A DNA stretch of 64,000 nucleotides from an uncultured Oscillospiraceae bacterium (GTDB lineage: Bacteria > Bacillota > Clostridia > Oscillospirales > Oscillospiraceae), in the NCBI GenBank assembly GCA_944385095.1, contig CALWVS010000007.1:1-64000 (forward strand). Direction: 5' to 3'. This document shows, piece by piece, positions 17,491-26,731 of the stretch. The notes under the pieces were generated by a model. The model had not been told where the DNA came from. It did not search any database and saw only the letters and a list, made by a program, of their open reading frames with translations. Both the position numbers and the translations under genes were made by a program. The first letter of the stretch is position 1; every line of letters begins with the position of its first letter.

Positions 17491-18171
17491 TCAGTCACAA
17501 AAATGTTCCATCATCTTTCTGTGAAGGGTAAACTGATTTTTATGGTAATTTAGCAACCCCTCTCTCTGCATTTTGCTCAGCTCATTGGACAGGGCACTGC
17601 GGTCCACATTGAGATAATCTGCCAACTGTTGGCGGTCGAAGGGAATGGAAAACTGATTGTTTCCATGTTGTGTTGCCTGGTGGGAGAGGTAGGAGAGCAG
17701 ACGTCCACGAATGGATTTCGGGGTTGTGTGTGAAATTTTATGGGAGAGATTCAGATTTTTCCGTGCCAAAATCATCAGAAGCCGATCAATGAGCTGGCTA
17801 TGGATGGGACAGTGATGGTCACAGATATGGAGCATCCGTTGAACCTTCAACCATAAAACCTGTGCTTCTGTGTGTGCTACCACATCCACCATCAATGGTT
17901 CCTGTGGCATACAGGCATAGGTCTCTCCAAAAATCTGTCCCTGCCCAACCACTGCCATTACAGTACGATTCCCCCAGAAATCATGGTACTCAATAGAAAC
18001 CTGTCCAGTTAATACCATACCAAAGGCATCCATGCAGCTTCCAGCCGAACAAATGATACTGCCCTTCTTATAGTGTTTTTTCTGACAACCAAGACAGGAC
18101 AACGTAGATTCAATCTCATTTGGACTGTTTCCAGCAAACAATGCAGTTTGGGATAAAAAAACAGCATTCAT
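17491..18171 (-). CDS. Crp/Fnr family transcriptional regulator
   Basis: Regulator of 226 residues. The N-terminal cyclic-nucleotide-binding-like domain has GQVSIEYHDFWGNRTVMAVVG and IFGETYAC near 75-105. The C-terminal winged helix has FDRQQLADYLNVDRSALSNE near 175-195. It has cysteines in the N-terminal part (CLGCQKK) and CDHHCP near 117, which could hold a metal or cluster, though not in the known FNR pattern. It is divergent from an EamA transporter gene, with a palindrome over the transporter promoter. Confidence 0.9.
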   Translation of the reverse strand: MNAVFLSQTALFAGNSPNEIESTLSCLGCQKKHYKKGSIICSAGSCMDAFGMVLTGQVSIEYHDFWGNRTVMAVVGQGQIFGETYACMPQEPLMVDVVAHTEAQVLWLKVQRMLHICDHHCPIHSQLIDRLLMILARKNLNLSHKISHTTPKSIRGRLLSYLSHQATQHGNNQFSIPFDRQQLADYLNVDRSALSNELSKMQREGLLNYHKNQFTLHRKMMEHFCD

Positions 18172-18234
18172 AAAAATACCTCCATTGTCCTTTCATTTTA
18201 AAGTTCTGAAATTTCTCAGTCAAGATAGAATATA

Positions 18235-18266
18235 TTGCATCCACTACACAAAAATGATATCATTTT
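18235..18266 (+). promoter_or_regulatory. EamA gene promoter with overlapping palindrome
   Basis: TTGCAT (18235-18240) and TATCAT (18258-18263) with a 17-base spacer. A perfect 16-base palindrome, AAAATGATATCATTTT, at 18251-18266 covers the -10 box. It is a good candidate operator for the divergent Crp/Fnr regulator, acting as repressor. Confidence 0.6.
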
Positions 18267-18294
18267 GTCAATGTTTGTAAATGAGGTGTACCAT

Positions 18295-19212
18295 ATGAAT
18301 CCTGCTGTCATGAAAAAAATTGCAAAACCACTGCTGTTTTTTGCTGCCTTTATCTGGGGGATGTCCTTTTTTGTGATGAAAAATACGTTAGATTCTATTC
18401 CAGTCTTTTGGCTTCTCACATTCCGCTTTGCTGTGGGTGGGCTTCTGCTTGGGCTTGTCTGTTCCTTCATCTGGCATCCAAAATTGACCAAAGATGACCT
18501 GTGTCGTGGAGGGCTACTTGGAATTTTACTTTTTCTTGCTTACTCTGTACAAACCTTTGGACTTGTATACACTACCCCGTCCAATAATGCTTTTTTAACC
18601 ACGGTTTATTGTGTTCTGGTTCCCTTTTTATACTGGGGAATTTCTCACCAAAAACCAGACCGATTTCATTTGATGGCTGCCCTGTTCTGTGTAACAGGGG
18701 TCGGGCTTGTGTCAATCACAGGACAGTTCACCATTTCCATTGGAGATAGTCTGACCCTACTCTGTGCGCTGTTTTATGCCCTGCACATTGTTGCTGTGAA
18801 CCACCTGTCTGCTGGAAAAAATATTTATGTACTCACTGCCATTCAATTTTCTGTGGTTGCTTTGTGTTCTGCCATTGGTGGGATATTAACCCAGCCGTTC
18901 CCCTCCCACATATTTTCTGACAGCAGTATGATTTTCCCCCTGTTTTATCTCTGCGTCCTTGCCACCACTGTGGCACTGCTCTTTCAAAATGTGGGGCAGG
19001 TGTGGTCTGACCCCTCCTCTGCCTCTGTCATTCTCTCCTTAGAATCTGTATTTGGGGTGCTCTTTTCCGTTTTATTTTATAGAGACCCTGTTACTCTGAG
19101 GCTGTTGTTGGGCTTTGGCTTTATTTTCTTTGCTGTACTATGTTCAGAGACCAAGTTTTCTTTTTTGCAAAAAAAGAAAACTCCAAACTCCTGTTCCTGT
19201 AATACACAGTAG
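18295..19212 (+). CDS. EamA/DMT family transporter
   Basis: Drug/metabolite transporter superfamily protein of about 305 residues with ten hydrophobic segments in two EamA repeats. LFFAAFIWGMSFFVMKNTL at the N-terminus and LESVFGVLFSVLFYRDPVT near the C-terminus are typical. These proteins export metabolites, often amino acids. I place the start at ATG 18295, which has GAGGTG at correct distance; earlier start codons fall in the promoter. It is divergent from the Crp/Fnr gene, which probably regulates it. Confidence 0.88.
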   Translation: MNPAVMKKIAKPLLFFAAFIWGMSFFVMKNTLDSIPVFWLLTFRFAVGGLLLGLVCSFIWHPKLTKDDLCRGGLLGILLFLAYSVQTFGLVYTTPSNNAFLTTVYCVLVPFLYWGISHQKPDRFHLMAALFCVTGVGLVSITGQFTISIGDSLTLLCALFYALHIVAVNHLSAGKNIYVLTAIQFSVVALCSAIGGILTQPFPSHIFSDSSMIFPLFYLCVLATTVALLFQNVGQVWSDPSSASVILSLESVFGVLFSVLFYRDPVTLRLLLGFGFIFFAVLCSETKFSFLQKKKTPNSCSCNTQ

Positions 19213-19217
19213 TTTTC

Positions 19218-19246
19218 TTGTCTTTTTTTTCATTTTATGCTATACT
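19218..19246 (+). promoter_or_regulatory. promoter of the mntR-like gene
   Basis: TTGTCT (19218-19223) and TATACT (19241-19246) with a 17-base spacer. Confidence 0.5.
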
Positions 19247-19278
19247 CTTCAAAGAAAAAATAAAGGAGCGTTGTCATT

Positions 19279-19650
19279 ATGGCACTACACCAATCCGGTG
19301 AAGATTATTTGGAGGCAATTTTGGTTCTCCGTCAACAAAATGGCATTGTCCGTTCGATTGATGTGGCACAACATCTGGGATACTCTAAACCCTCTGTCAG
19401 CCGTGCTGTGTCTATTTTGAAAAACAGCGGCTATCTGACGATGGAAAAGGATGGTCGATTGGAATTAACTGAACTGGGAGAAGAACGTGCCCAGCTTGTC
19501 TATGAACGTCACCGTTTTCTGTCTGAGTGGCTGGTAAAACTGGGAGTTCCTCCAGAAATTGCCGCAGAAGATGCCTGCCGTATTGAGCATGATTTAAGCC
19601 CAGAAACCTTTGCTTGTCTCAAACGGCATGTGGCAGAACATCTCTCTTAG
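19279..19650 (+). CDS. DtxR/MntR family metal-dependent regulator
   Basis: Regulator of 123 residues with the short MntR architecture (no SH3 domain). The winged helix is SGEDYLEAILVL plus VRSIDVAQHLGYSKPSVSRAV, and the dimerisation/metal domain contains ERHRFLSEWL and AAEDACRIEHDLS. The Cys, Glu and His residues there are the usual ligands. The family senses Mn(II) or Fe(II). It is only 14 bases before an MscS channel gene, with no metal transporter beside it, although feoAB is elsewhere in the window. Confidence 0.88.
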   Translation: MALHQSGEDYLEAILVLRQQNGIVRSIDVAQHLGYSKPSVSRAVSILKNSGYLTMEKDGRLELTELGEERAQLVYERHRFLSEWLVKLGVPPEIAAEDACRIEHDLSPETFACLKRHVAEHLS

Positions 19651-19664
19651 ATTGGAGTAACTCT

Positions 19665-20489
19665 ATGTCTGTCGATTCTATCATCACACAGGTTACAGGT
19701 GGTTTTGATTGGAAACAACTTTCATGGGAAACGCTTGTCCGTACTCTTTTGGTCTTTATAATTGGCTATGTGGTCATGAAAATGGTGCTCAAAACCATTG
19801 ACCGCATCATTTCACACAATAGTTCCCTGAAAACCATCCATCGCTATCTCCACTCCTGCCTTTCTGTGATCTTTTGGATTGTTCTCGTACTTGTCACATT
19901 GGGTTCGCTGGGTATGGATATGACATCCATCATCGCCCTGATGAGTGTGGCAGGACTTGCGGTTTCTCTGGCTCTCCAAAATACACTATCCAATCTGGCC
20001 GGTGGCATTATGATTATGGTCTCTAAGCCTTTTTCCATCGGGGACTATGTAGATGTGGATTCTGTCAGTGGGACTGTTTCCATGGTAGGGCTTGTCTACA
20101 GTACCCTTGTGACAGCGGAAAACAAGGAAATCTACATTCCAAACAGCCAAGTCTCCTCTGCTAAAATTACCAACTATACCCGTCTGGGGAAACGTCGCTT
20201 TGAACTGACCTTCAGCACCTCTTATGACACTCCAACAGAACGTGCCAAGGCAGCTTTACAGGATGTGGTAAACCAGTTTCCGGAAATTCTACAAGACCCA
20301 GCCCCTGCCATCTGGCTTTCAGAGTATGCCAGCAGCAGTATCAACTATATTGTCAGAGCGTGGACAACCACAGAGGACTATTGGAATGTGTACTACCGCT
20401 TTTTGGAAGCTGTGCGCCCCACTTTTGAAAAATATCAGGTAGAAATGCCTTATAATCATTTGAATGTCCACATGATTCCATCAAAATAA
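19665..20489 (+). CDS. small-conductance mechanosensitive channel (MscS family)
   Basis: MscS-type channel of 274 residues that opens on membrane tension during osmotic downshock. Three membrane helices are followed by the pore-lining and beta-domain motif LQNTLSNLAGGIMIMVSKPF and FSIGDYVDVDSVSGTV, then VYIPNSQVSS-like IYIPNSQVSSAKITNYTR. I place the start at 19665 (MSVDSIITQ) with GGAG upstream; a longer start would overlap the mntR-like gene. It is likely co-transcribed with that regulator. Confidence 0.92.
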   Translation: MSVDSIITQVTGGFDWKQLSWETLVRTLLVFIIGYVVMKMVLKTIDRIISHNSSLKTIHRYLHSCLSVIFWIVLVLVTLGSLGMDMTSIIALMSVAGLAVSLALQNTLSNLAGGIMIMVSKPFSIGDYVDVDSVSGTVSMVGLVYSTLVTAENKEIYIPNSQVSSAKITNYTRLGKRRFELTFSTSYDTPTERAKAALQDVVNQFPEILQDPAPAIWLSEYASSSINYIVRAWTTTEDYWNVYYRFLEAVRPTFEKYQVEMPYNHLNVHMIPSK

Positions 20490-20492
20490 CAG

Positions 20493-20525
20493 ACAGGACA
20501 GCACAACCATATTGTGCTGTCCTGT
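20493..20525 (+). terminator. hairpin after mscS
   Basis: A perfect 14-bp inverted repeat (20493-20506 with 20512-20525) right after the mscS stop; the T run after it is imperfect. Confidence 0.65.
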
Positions 20526-20540
20526 TGTATTTCAAAAGAA

Positions 20541-20566
20541 AAATCGGTCGCTTTCACGACCGATTT
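20541..20566 (-). terminator. tRNA-Ala terminator (second copy)
   Basis: A 10-bp stem (20541-20550 with 20557-20566) followed by TTTTTCTTTT on the minus strand, directly beyond the tRNA 3' end. Confidence 0.8.
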
Positions 20567-20568
20567 CC

Positions 20569-20644
<76 letters not shown>

Positions 20645-20673
20645 ATAGAATGCACTCACTCAGTGCAGGCTTG

Positions 20674-20702
20674 ATTATACCAACTTTTTTTCTCTCTGTC
20701 AA
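20674..20702 (-). promoter_or_regulatory. tRNA-Ala promoter (second copy)
   Basis: On the minus strand TTGACA (20697-20702) and TATAAT (20674-20679), both perfect, with a 17-base spacer. A small hairpin TGCACT/AGTGCA lies between it and the tRNA. Confidence 0.85.
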
Positions 20703-20714
20703 CCTATTTTTTAG

Positions 20715-20744
20715 AAAGTGCCACGACTTCTGCCGTGGCACTTT
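20715..20744 (-). terminator. hairpin after rpsU
   Basis: An 11-bp perfect inverted repeat (20715-20725 with 20734-20744) seven bases beyond the rpsU stop. There is no good T run on the minus strand, so termination may be partial. Confidence 0.5.
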
Positions 20745-20751
20745 ATTTGTC

Positions 20752-20934
20752 TTAGTAGAACTTTTTACGGTTCTTGCGTGCAGCCTCAGACTTCTTGCGA
20801 CGCTTCACGCTGGGGCTCTCGTAGTGCTCACGCTTACGAACCTCAGCCAGCACACCAGACTTTGCACAGCTACGCTTAAAACGCTTCAGCGCACTTTCCA
20901 AAGACTCGTTCTCTCTGACACGGACTTCTGACAT
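20752..20934 (-). CDS. rpsU: 30S ribosomal protein S21
   Basis: Ribosomal protein S21, 60 residues, with the family sequence [20 protein letters not shown] and a basic tail [16 protein letters not shown]. The RBS GGAGGGAGGG is strong. A leader of about 70 bases separates it from a consensus promoter at 21010-21038; this leader has a GGGGACGCCCC hairpin that could be regulatory. Confidence 0.96.
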   Translation of the reverse strand: MSEVRVRENESLESALKRFKRSCAKSGVLAEVRKREHYESPSVKRRKKSEAARKNRKKFY

Positions 20935-21009
20935 CTATATTTCCCTCCCTCCGGCGTGACGGGGCGTCCCCTGCCACGAAAGGGCCATTTATATGGCTTT
21001 AACAGTAAC

Positions 21010-21038
21010 ATTATATTTGAAAAGAATCAAATTGTCAA
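21010..21038 (-). promoter_or_regulatory. rpsU promoter
   Basis: On the minus strand TTGACA (21033-21038) and TATAAT (21010-21015), both perfect, with a 17-base spacer. Confidence 0.8.
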
Positions 21039-21085
21039 GGATTTATTCTGGGAAATTTTCTGTTTTTTCCGTACCAGATCTTAAT

Positions 21086-23506
21086 TTATGCCTTAGGCTT
21101 AAAAATCAGGTTCACAAGGCGACCTTTGACCACAATGGACTTTACAAGTTCCATGCCCTCTGCCAGTTTTGCAATTTTTTCATTGGCTAGAGCAGCGGCA
21201 ACTACAGCCTCATCATCACTTCCGGTTGGTACTACAATATTAGCACGCAGTTTACCACCCACCTGAACTGCCATCTGAGTGGTTGCAGTAACGGTTTTTG
21301 CCTCCTCATAGGTTGGCCATGTCTGCAAGCACACCTGCCCACCATAGCCAGCCATTTCCCACAATTCCTCACACATATGAGGTGCAAAAGGAGACAGCAA
21401 CAACAGCAAAACCTTCATATCGCCACGGCTTGCACCATTTTGATAATAGTCATTGACCAGAGACATCAGGGCAGCAATGGCAGTATTGAACTTCATTGCC
21501 TCAATGTCCTCAGACACCTTTTTAATCGTACGGTGGATGGAAACTTCATTGGCGGCAGAGTAGTCCTCTCCCACATGCTCCTGGTCAGTTGCCAGATTCC
21601 ACACACGGTCCAGAAAACGCTTACATCCCTTCACTGCATTATCAGACCATGCAGCGGCTTTCTCAAAGTCACCAATGAACATAATATAGGTGCGCATGGT
21701 ATCTGCACCATATTGGGCAATGACATCATTGGGGTTGATGACATTGCCACGGGACTTGGACATCTTCTCTCCGCCCTCACCCAAAATCATACCATGGCTG
21801 GTGCGTTTGGCGTATGGCTCTTTGGTGGGAACCACACCAATATCATAGAGGAACTTGTGCCAGAAACGGCTATAGAGCAGATGCAGGGTGGTATGCTCCA
21901 TGCCACCATTATACCAATCCACAGGAGACCAGAACTTCAAAGCCTCCTGAGAAGCCAGTTCCTTGTCATTGTGTGGATCCATATAGCGCAAGAAGTACCA
22001 GCTGGAACCCGCCCACTGGGGCATGGTGTCTGTCTCTCGCTTGGCTGCTCCACCACAGCATGGGCAGGTGGTATTGACCCAATCGGTCATTTTGGACAGT
22101 GGAGACTCACCATCATCGGTTGGCTCATAGCTCTCCACCTCTGGCAGCAACAGAGGTAGCTGAGACTCATCCATAGGCTGCCATCCACACTTTTCACAGT
22201 AAATCATGGGGATGGGCTCGCCCCAGTAGCGTTGACGGGAGAATACCCAGTCACGGAGCTTGTAGTTCACCTTGGCGTGACCAATTCCCTTGTCCTCCAG
22301 CCACTTGGTAATGACAGGAATGGCATCTTTGACCGTCATGCCATTGAGGAACTCAGAATTTGTGAGAATTCCAGTTTCGTCCTTAGCGGTGAAGGGAGCC
22401 TGCTGCACATCTTCACCACCAGATACAACCTCGATAATTTCACAGCCAAATTTTTTGGCAAACTCCCAGTCACGGTCATCATGGGCAGGCACTGCCATAA
22501 TAGCACCAGTTCCATAGGTAGCCAGCACATAGTCAGAAATAAAGATGGGAATTTCTTTTCCATTCACTGGATTGATACCCTTGACCCCATCCAGACATAC
22601 ACCTGTTTTCTCCTTGTTCAGCTCTGCACGCTCCAAATCAGACTTGGAGGCTGCTTCCTTTTGGTATGCCTGTACTGCCTCGCTGTTTTTCAACATGGGC
22701 ATCCATTTTTTCAGCAATTCATGTTCTGGAGACAATACCATATAGGTTGCACCAAACAGAGTGTCTGGGCGGGTAGTATATACTAAAATATCATCTCCAG
22801 CGGTACTTTTGAACACAACTTCTGCACCAGTAGAGCGACCAATCCAGTTTTTCTGCTGTGTCTTGACTCGCTCAATAAAGTCCAGCCCATCCAAATCATC
22901 AATCAGTCTCTGAGCGTACTCTGTAATTTTCAGCATCCACTGGCTTTTTTCCTTCCGGATAACAGGAGAGCCGCAGCGTTCACACACGCCATCCACAACT
23001 TCCTCGTTTGCCAGTACACACTTACAGGAAGTACACCAGTTGACAGGCATGGTGGTCTTATAGGCAAGTCCTTTTTTCCATAGCTGTAAGAAAATCCACT
23101 GTGTCCACTTGTAGTAGCTGGGGTCAGTGGTGTTGACTTCTCTGTCCCAGTCAAAGGAGTAACCCAGCATTTGCAGCTGTTTACGGAAATTCTCAATATT
23201 GTCATGGGTCACTTTGGCAGGGTGAATGTGATTCTTAATGGCATAGTTCTCTGTGGGTAAACCAAATGCGTCATATCCCATTGGAAACAGCACATTATAG
23301 CCGTCCATACGGCGTTTACGGGCTACCACATCCATTGCAGTGTAAGGACGGGCATGTCCCACATGCAGCCCCTGACCAGAGGGATAAGGAAACTCTACCA
23401 GAGCATAGAATTTCTTTTTAGAACTGTCCTCTGTGCAGGCAAAGGTCTTTTCTGCCCACCACTTCTGTTGCCATTTCTGCTCAATGGCTGAGAAATCGTA
23501 CTTCAA
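21086..23506 (-). CDS. leuS: leucyl-tRNA synthetase
   Basis: Class I leucyl-tRNA synthetase, 806 residues, the bacterial length. The HIGH motif is in [15 protein letters not shown] near residue 43-57, and KMSKS is in [10 protein letters not shown] near 570. A CxxC zinc-type pair ([17 protein letters not shown]) follows the first Rossmann part. The CP1 editing domain includes the [19 protein letters not shown] block. It is transcribed alone. I see no T-box element in the ~90-base leader between its promoter and start. Confidence 0.98.
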   Translation of the reverse strand: MKYDFSAIEQKWQQKWWAEKTFACTEDSSKKKFYALVEFPYPSGQGLHVGHARPYTAMDVVARKRRMDGYNVLFPMGYDAFGLPTENYAIKNHIHPAKVTHDNIENFRKQLQMLGYSFDWDREVNTTDPSYYKWTQWIFLQLWKKGLAYKTTMPVNWCTSCKCVLANEEVVDGVCERCGSPVIRKEKSQWMLKITEYAQRLIDDLDGLDFIERVKTQQKNWIGRSTGAEVVFKSTAGDDILVYTTRPDTLFGATYMVLSPEHELLKKWMPMLKNSEAVQAYQKEAASKSDLERAELNKEKTGVCLDGVKGINPVNGKEIPIFISDYVLATYGTGAIMAVPAHDDRDWEFAKKFGCEIIEVVSGGEDVQQAPFTAKDETGILTNSEFLNGMTVKDAIPVITKWLEDKGIGHAKVNYKLRDWVFSRQRYWGEPIPMIYCEKCGWQPMDESQLPLLLPEVESYEPTDDGESPLSKMTDWVNTTCPCCGGAAKRETDTMPQWAGSSWYFLRYMDPHNDKELASQEALKFWSPVDWYNGGMEHTTLHLLYSRFWHKFLYDIGVVPTKEPYAKRTSHGMILGEGGEKMSKSRGNVINPNDVIAQYGADTMRTYIMFIGDFEKAAAWSDNAVKGCKRFLDRVWNLATDQEHVGEDYSAANEVSIHRTIKKVSEDIEAMKFNTAIAALMSLVNDYYQNGASRGDMKVLLLLLSPFAPHMCEELWEMAGYGGQVCLQTWPTYEEAKTVTATTQMAVQVGGKLRANIVVPTGSDDEAVVAAALANEKIAKLAEGMELVKSIVVKGRLVNLIFKPKA

Positions 23507-23571
23507 ACTTCATCACGCTCTCTTATGATTCTTACCGGAACTTCCGGCTCTATTCTTTTTCAGACTGTCAT

Positions 23572-23600
23572 ATTATACCGTTCTCTATAAAAAATTGCAA
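23572..23600 (-). promoter_or_regulatory. leuS promoter
   Basis: On the minus strand TTGCAA (23595-23600) and TATAAT (23572-23577) with a 17-base spacer. Confidence 0.65.
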
Positions 23601-24104
23601 TCGTTTCCCTAAAAAAAGCACACAAATCAATACCCATTCAGAAAACAGAGTTCCACACAGTAATCTGGATGAAATACTGAAATCCATTTTTGTATTATTT
23701 GAGGCATTTCAGACGGCACTGATTGATTTATGATTGTATCTCAAAAATTTTTTTCATTCAAATATTTCTTGTCCCTAAATAAAATCCTCATAACATAAAG
23801 CAATATGAATAGATTTTTTTGGAATAGCCAGAAGGAGGTATAGAGGGTCAATTATGAGAAATGTAAAACAAACTACACGATTCAATGGGGGGATGTCTTC
23901 TTTTGGTGCAATTTTATTTTTCATATTTGCTCATTTATAGTTACAAACATAAATGGCAATGCAACACTTATGCTATGTTGCCATTCGTGCTTATATAGAT
24001 ACATTTCGTGAAAAATGGATTGCATCTACATAAATAAACATGTTAGAAATAGCTAGGTGTACACCAAATATAGTAATTTTAGAAAGATCAAAAGGAGAGA
24101 GTAT
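23601..24104. other. intergenic region, mostly non-coding
   Basis: About 500 AT-rich bases between the leuS promoter and the membrane-protein gene at 24105. I see only one small reading frame with an RBS (23854-23940, listed separately) and a short inverted repeat, AATGGCAA with TTGCCATT, at about 23952-23987. No RNA gene or riboswitch is recognised. Confidence 0.5.
23854..23940 (+). CDS. possible small membrane peptide, 28 residues
   Basis: An ATG at 23854 follows AAGGAGG (23832-23838) and a closer GAGGG (23843-23847). It reads 28 codons to TAG at 23938-23940. The peptide begins MRNVKQTTRFNGGMSS and ends in a hydrophobic stretch GAILFFIFAHL. No family recognised. The RBS is good, but a frame this short can be chance. 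Confidence 0.25.
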   Translation: MRNVKQTTRFNGGMSSFGAILFFIFAHL

Positions 24105-24929
24105 ATGAGAACCTTCATCAACATCATAGTGTATGGATGTGTGTTGCTATTTCTTTATTGGCTTGTATTTAGAGGAGGTCCACTTGGGTTATATCGGTGC
24201 TCCCGTGGAAAAACCCGTGCGCAAGAGGGAAGTCAACGCAGAGAACTGGTACAGCGAGTGCAGGCACTATTGCCACAGGCAAAAGAGGATACCATATTGT
24301 TTTCTATGCATGAAAAGCGGTCTGTTCGTGGTGGAAGCCATGTCACTGTTGTGAACACTACATATACCCCACTGGTCTTTGTTGCAGACGGGGAACGATT
24401 ATGGGTCATTCCAGTACAGGTAGGCAAAAAACATAGCTACCAACTGGGAAATCCTATCCCCCTCACCAGTGAATTCATCAAAGAGGTGTCTCTCAGAGGA
24501 AAGGCAGGACGAGAGCAATACATATTTGGTGTAGAAACACAGGATGGAATGCAGGAAATCCCCATGGCCATCCAGCCTTTTCTCTACCAAAAGAACCGTC
24601 ATTGTCCAGTCGATTTGGTGCAGGAGGAGGCGTGCAGAAAAATGACCGCTTTGGCGCAGCGGTTGGCATTTCTCTCCTGTCATATGAGTGTGGAAGATTT
24701 GGAGGAAGATCGCCGCAAAGATCAAGCCATTGGTTACGCTACAATAGCTGGATTTATAGGCATGTTGGGGTTGATGTTTGCCTTTCTGGAAGACACCAAT
24801 GCCACAATTACCCTTTTCATTGCAACGTTGGTGCCCTTTGCTCTCATGTTACGCAATCGGCAGATTCCAAAAATCAGTGCCATTGTGGTGTTAGTACAAG
24901 CTATTTTATCCTACCAATTCTTAAAATAA
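24105..24929 (+). CDS. hypothetical membrane protein
   Basis: Protein of 274 residues, no family recognised. An N-terminal membrane segment (about 4-23) is followed by a basic stretch and a soluble domain of about 165 residues with many beta strands. Three hydrophobic segments end the protein (GYATIAGFIGMLGLMFAF, TITLFIATLVPFALML, ISAIVVLVQAILSYQFL). The start at 24105 has AAAGGAGAG at good distance. It stands alone, with a terminator after it. Confidence 0.7.
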   Translation: MRTFINIIVYGCVLLFLYWLVFRGGPLGLYRCSRGKTRAQEGSQRRELVQRVQALLPQAKEDTILFSMHEKRSVRGGSHVTVVNTTYTPLVFVADGERLWVIPVQVGKKHSYQLGNPIPLTSEFIKEVSLRGKAGREQYIFGVETQDGMQEIPMAIQPFLYQKNRHCPVDLVQEEACRKMTALAQRLAFLSCHMSVEDLEEDRRKDQAIGYATIAGFIGMLGLMFAFLEDTNATITLFIATLVPFALMLRNRQIPKISAIVVLVQAILSYQFLK

Positions 24930-24933
24930 TAAA

Positions 24934-24982
24934 CAAAAAGAGAAGCTATGTGGAACTTTCCCATAGCTTCTCTCTTTTATTT
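24934..24982. terminator. bidirectional terminator
   Basis: A 12-bp inverted repeat, AGAGAAGCTATG (about 24939-24950) with CATAGCTTCTCT (24962-24973), with T-rich flanks on both strands. It lies between the converging membrane-protein and rhomboid genes. Confidence 0.75.
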
Positions 24983-25544
24983 ACTTTTTCACCATAGCAA
25001 AACCGAAGCCAGCCCCACACAATCCACCAATAATATGGGTCAGTTGGGATACATTGTCATTCACTGACACTGCATCTACCACTTCCCCACCCAGATACAG
25101 AACAACTACCAGAATTAAGGTCAATGGGATGGCTCCATTTCGCATTCCTGCCAACGAGGAGAGGACAATCAACATAAAGACAATGCCACTTGCGCCCAAA
25201 AGGGCGGTATCAGGAAACAGGAAAAACTGTACCAGTCCTGACACCAGTGCTGTCAGTACAATACACCCCAAAAGCCGTTTACTGCCATATTTCTCCTCCA
25301 GTGGTGGTCCTACCACTAACAACAGCATCATATTCCCCATAAAATGGGCATAGCCACTATGCCCCAGCACATGGGTAAACATACGTACATAAGTCAGTGG
25401 GTCTGTGAAGGATGAGTGGTACACTGCAAACAGCATCTGTGTACTAAGCCCATGTGTCACATTCCCTAAAATCAGAGAACCCAGGGAGAGCAGAAAAAAG
25501 GTCAAAATGACTGGTGAGTTGTACTGGATTGGAAACCGTTTCAA
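24981..25544 (-). CDS. rhomboid family intramembrane serine protease
   Basis: Six-helix rhomboid of 187 residues, the minimal size. The catalytic Ser is S119 in LLGASGIVF and the catalytic His is H170 in LTHIIGG. The L4-side motif HSGYAHFMGN (62-71) supplies the conserved His and Asn. Such proteins cut transmembrane substrates in the bilayer. Its start overlaps the serA stop by four bases, so it is coupled to serine synthesis genes for no obvious reason. Confidence 0.88.
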   Translation of the reverse strand: MKRFPIQYNSPVILTFFLLSLGSLILGNVTHGLSTQMLFAVYHSSFTDPLTYVRMFTHVLGHSGYAHFMGNMMLLLVVGPPLEEKYGSKRLLGCIVLTALVSGLVQFFLFPDTALLGASGIVFMLIVLSSLAGMRNGAIPLTLILVVVLYLGGEVVDAVSVNDNVSQLTHIIGGLCGAGFGFAMVKK

Positions 25545-26713
25545 TGGTTCAGCACGCGGACACGGATGACGCCAGAGATTGCTCTCAGCTCATCTGCCAC
25601 AGAATCTTTGATGCGGCTGTTGATGTCCACCATGGTATAGGCATAGTCCTTCTTTGATTTGTTGGTCAGGTTTTCCACGTTGACGCCTTCTCTGGACAAA
25701 ACAGAAGTAATCTGTGTCAACATAGCAGGAATGTTTTTGTGGATGACACAGATACGGGAAATTCCGCTCCACTCCTGAGAGACATTGGGCAAATTCACAG
25801 AATTTCGGATATTGCCATTGACCAGATAATCCTTGAGCTGGTCTGCTGCCATACGGGCACAATTTTCCTCACTTTCAGGGGTAGAGGCACCCAGATGAGG
25901 CAGGGACACCACATTAGGAATCACAGAAATTTTCTCATTGGGGAAATCGGTCACATAGCGAGCCACTCGACCGGACTCCAATGCAGCAATCATATCATCA
26001 TCATTGACCAAACCGCCACGGGCCAGATTGAGAATACGCACCTGACCTTTCATTTTGGAAATGGCTTCCTCATTGATAAAGTCTTTGGTGTCGTTGGTGT
26101 AAGGTACATGAATGGTAATGTAATCGGAAACTTTATAAAGTTCCTCCACATTTTTCACCACATGCACATGGCGGTCCAGACGCAAAGCGGCATCTACAGA
26201 CAGGAAGGGGTCATAACCATAGACATCCATACCCAAATCCAGTGCCACATTGCACACCAGCGCACCAATGGCACCCAGACCAATCACACCTAAGGTTTTG
26301 CGATACAGCTCAGGACCTGCAAAGGCAGACTTTCCTTTCTCCACTGCACTGGCAACATCCACACCTGGAGTATGTACCTGTTCCTGTACCCAGTCAGCCC
26401 CACCCAAAATATCACGGGAGGCAATGAGCATGGCAGCAATCACCAGCTCTTTCACTGCGTTTGCATTGGCTCCAGGGGTATTAAATACTACAATACCATG
26501 CTCAGAACAGCGGTCAATTGGGATGTTATTGGTTCCTGCACCTGCTCTTGCCACCGCTCTCAGGGCATCTGGAAACTCATAGTCGTGCATGGCAGCAGAA
26601 CGCACCAGAATACCATCCTCATTTTCTACATCACTGCCAACCTGAAAACGGGTCTGGTCCAATAAATCCAGCCCAGCGGCGGAAATCTTATTCAGTGTTT
26701 TAATTCGATACAT
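25541..26713 (-). CDS. serA: D-3-phosphoglycerate dehydrogenase with ACT domain
   Basis: Dehydrogenase of 390 residues for the first step of serine synthesis, 3-phosphoglycerate to 3-phosphohydroxypyruvate. The NAD site is VIGLGAIGALV near 142. Catalytic residues lie in LNLARGGLV (Arg), the ASTPESEENC Glu region and SLPHLGAST (His). The C-terminal ACT domain (about 318-390, VIHKNIPAMLTQITSVLSRE) allows feedback by serine. It follows serC with 18 bases between, a normal ser operon. Confidence 0.95.
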   Translation of the reverse strand: MYRIKTLNKISAAGLDLLDQTRFQVGSDVENEDGILVRSAAMHDYEFPDALRAVARAGAGTNNIPIDRCSEHGIVVFNTPGANANAVKELVIAAMLIASRDILGGADWVQEQVHTPGVDVASAVEKGKSAFAGPELYRKTLGVIGLGAIGALVCNVALDLGMDVYGYDPFLSVDAALRLDRHVHVVKNVEELYKVSDYITIHVPYTNDTKDFINEEAISKMKGQVRILNLARGGLVNDDDMIAALESGRVARYVTDFPNEKISVIPNVVSLPHLGASTPESEENCARMAADQLKDYLVNGNIRNSVNLPNVSQEWSGISRICVIHKNIPAMLTQITSVLSREGVNVENLTNKSKKDYAYTMVDINSRIKDSVADELRAISGVIRVRVLNH

Positions 26714-26731
26714 GTTACTTCTCCCTGTTTC

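Noticed and set aside
23507..23600. T-box leader before leuS
   Set aside because: The promoter leaves only about 65 bases of leader, and no T-box sequence or terminator is seen.
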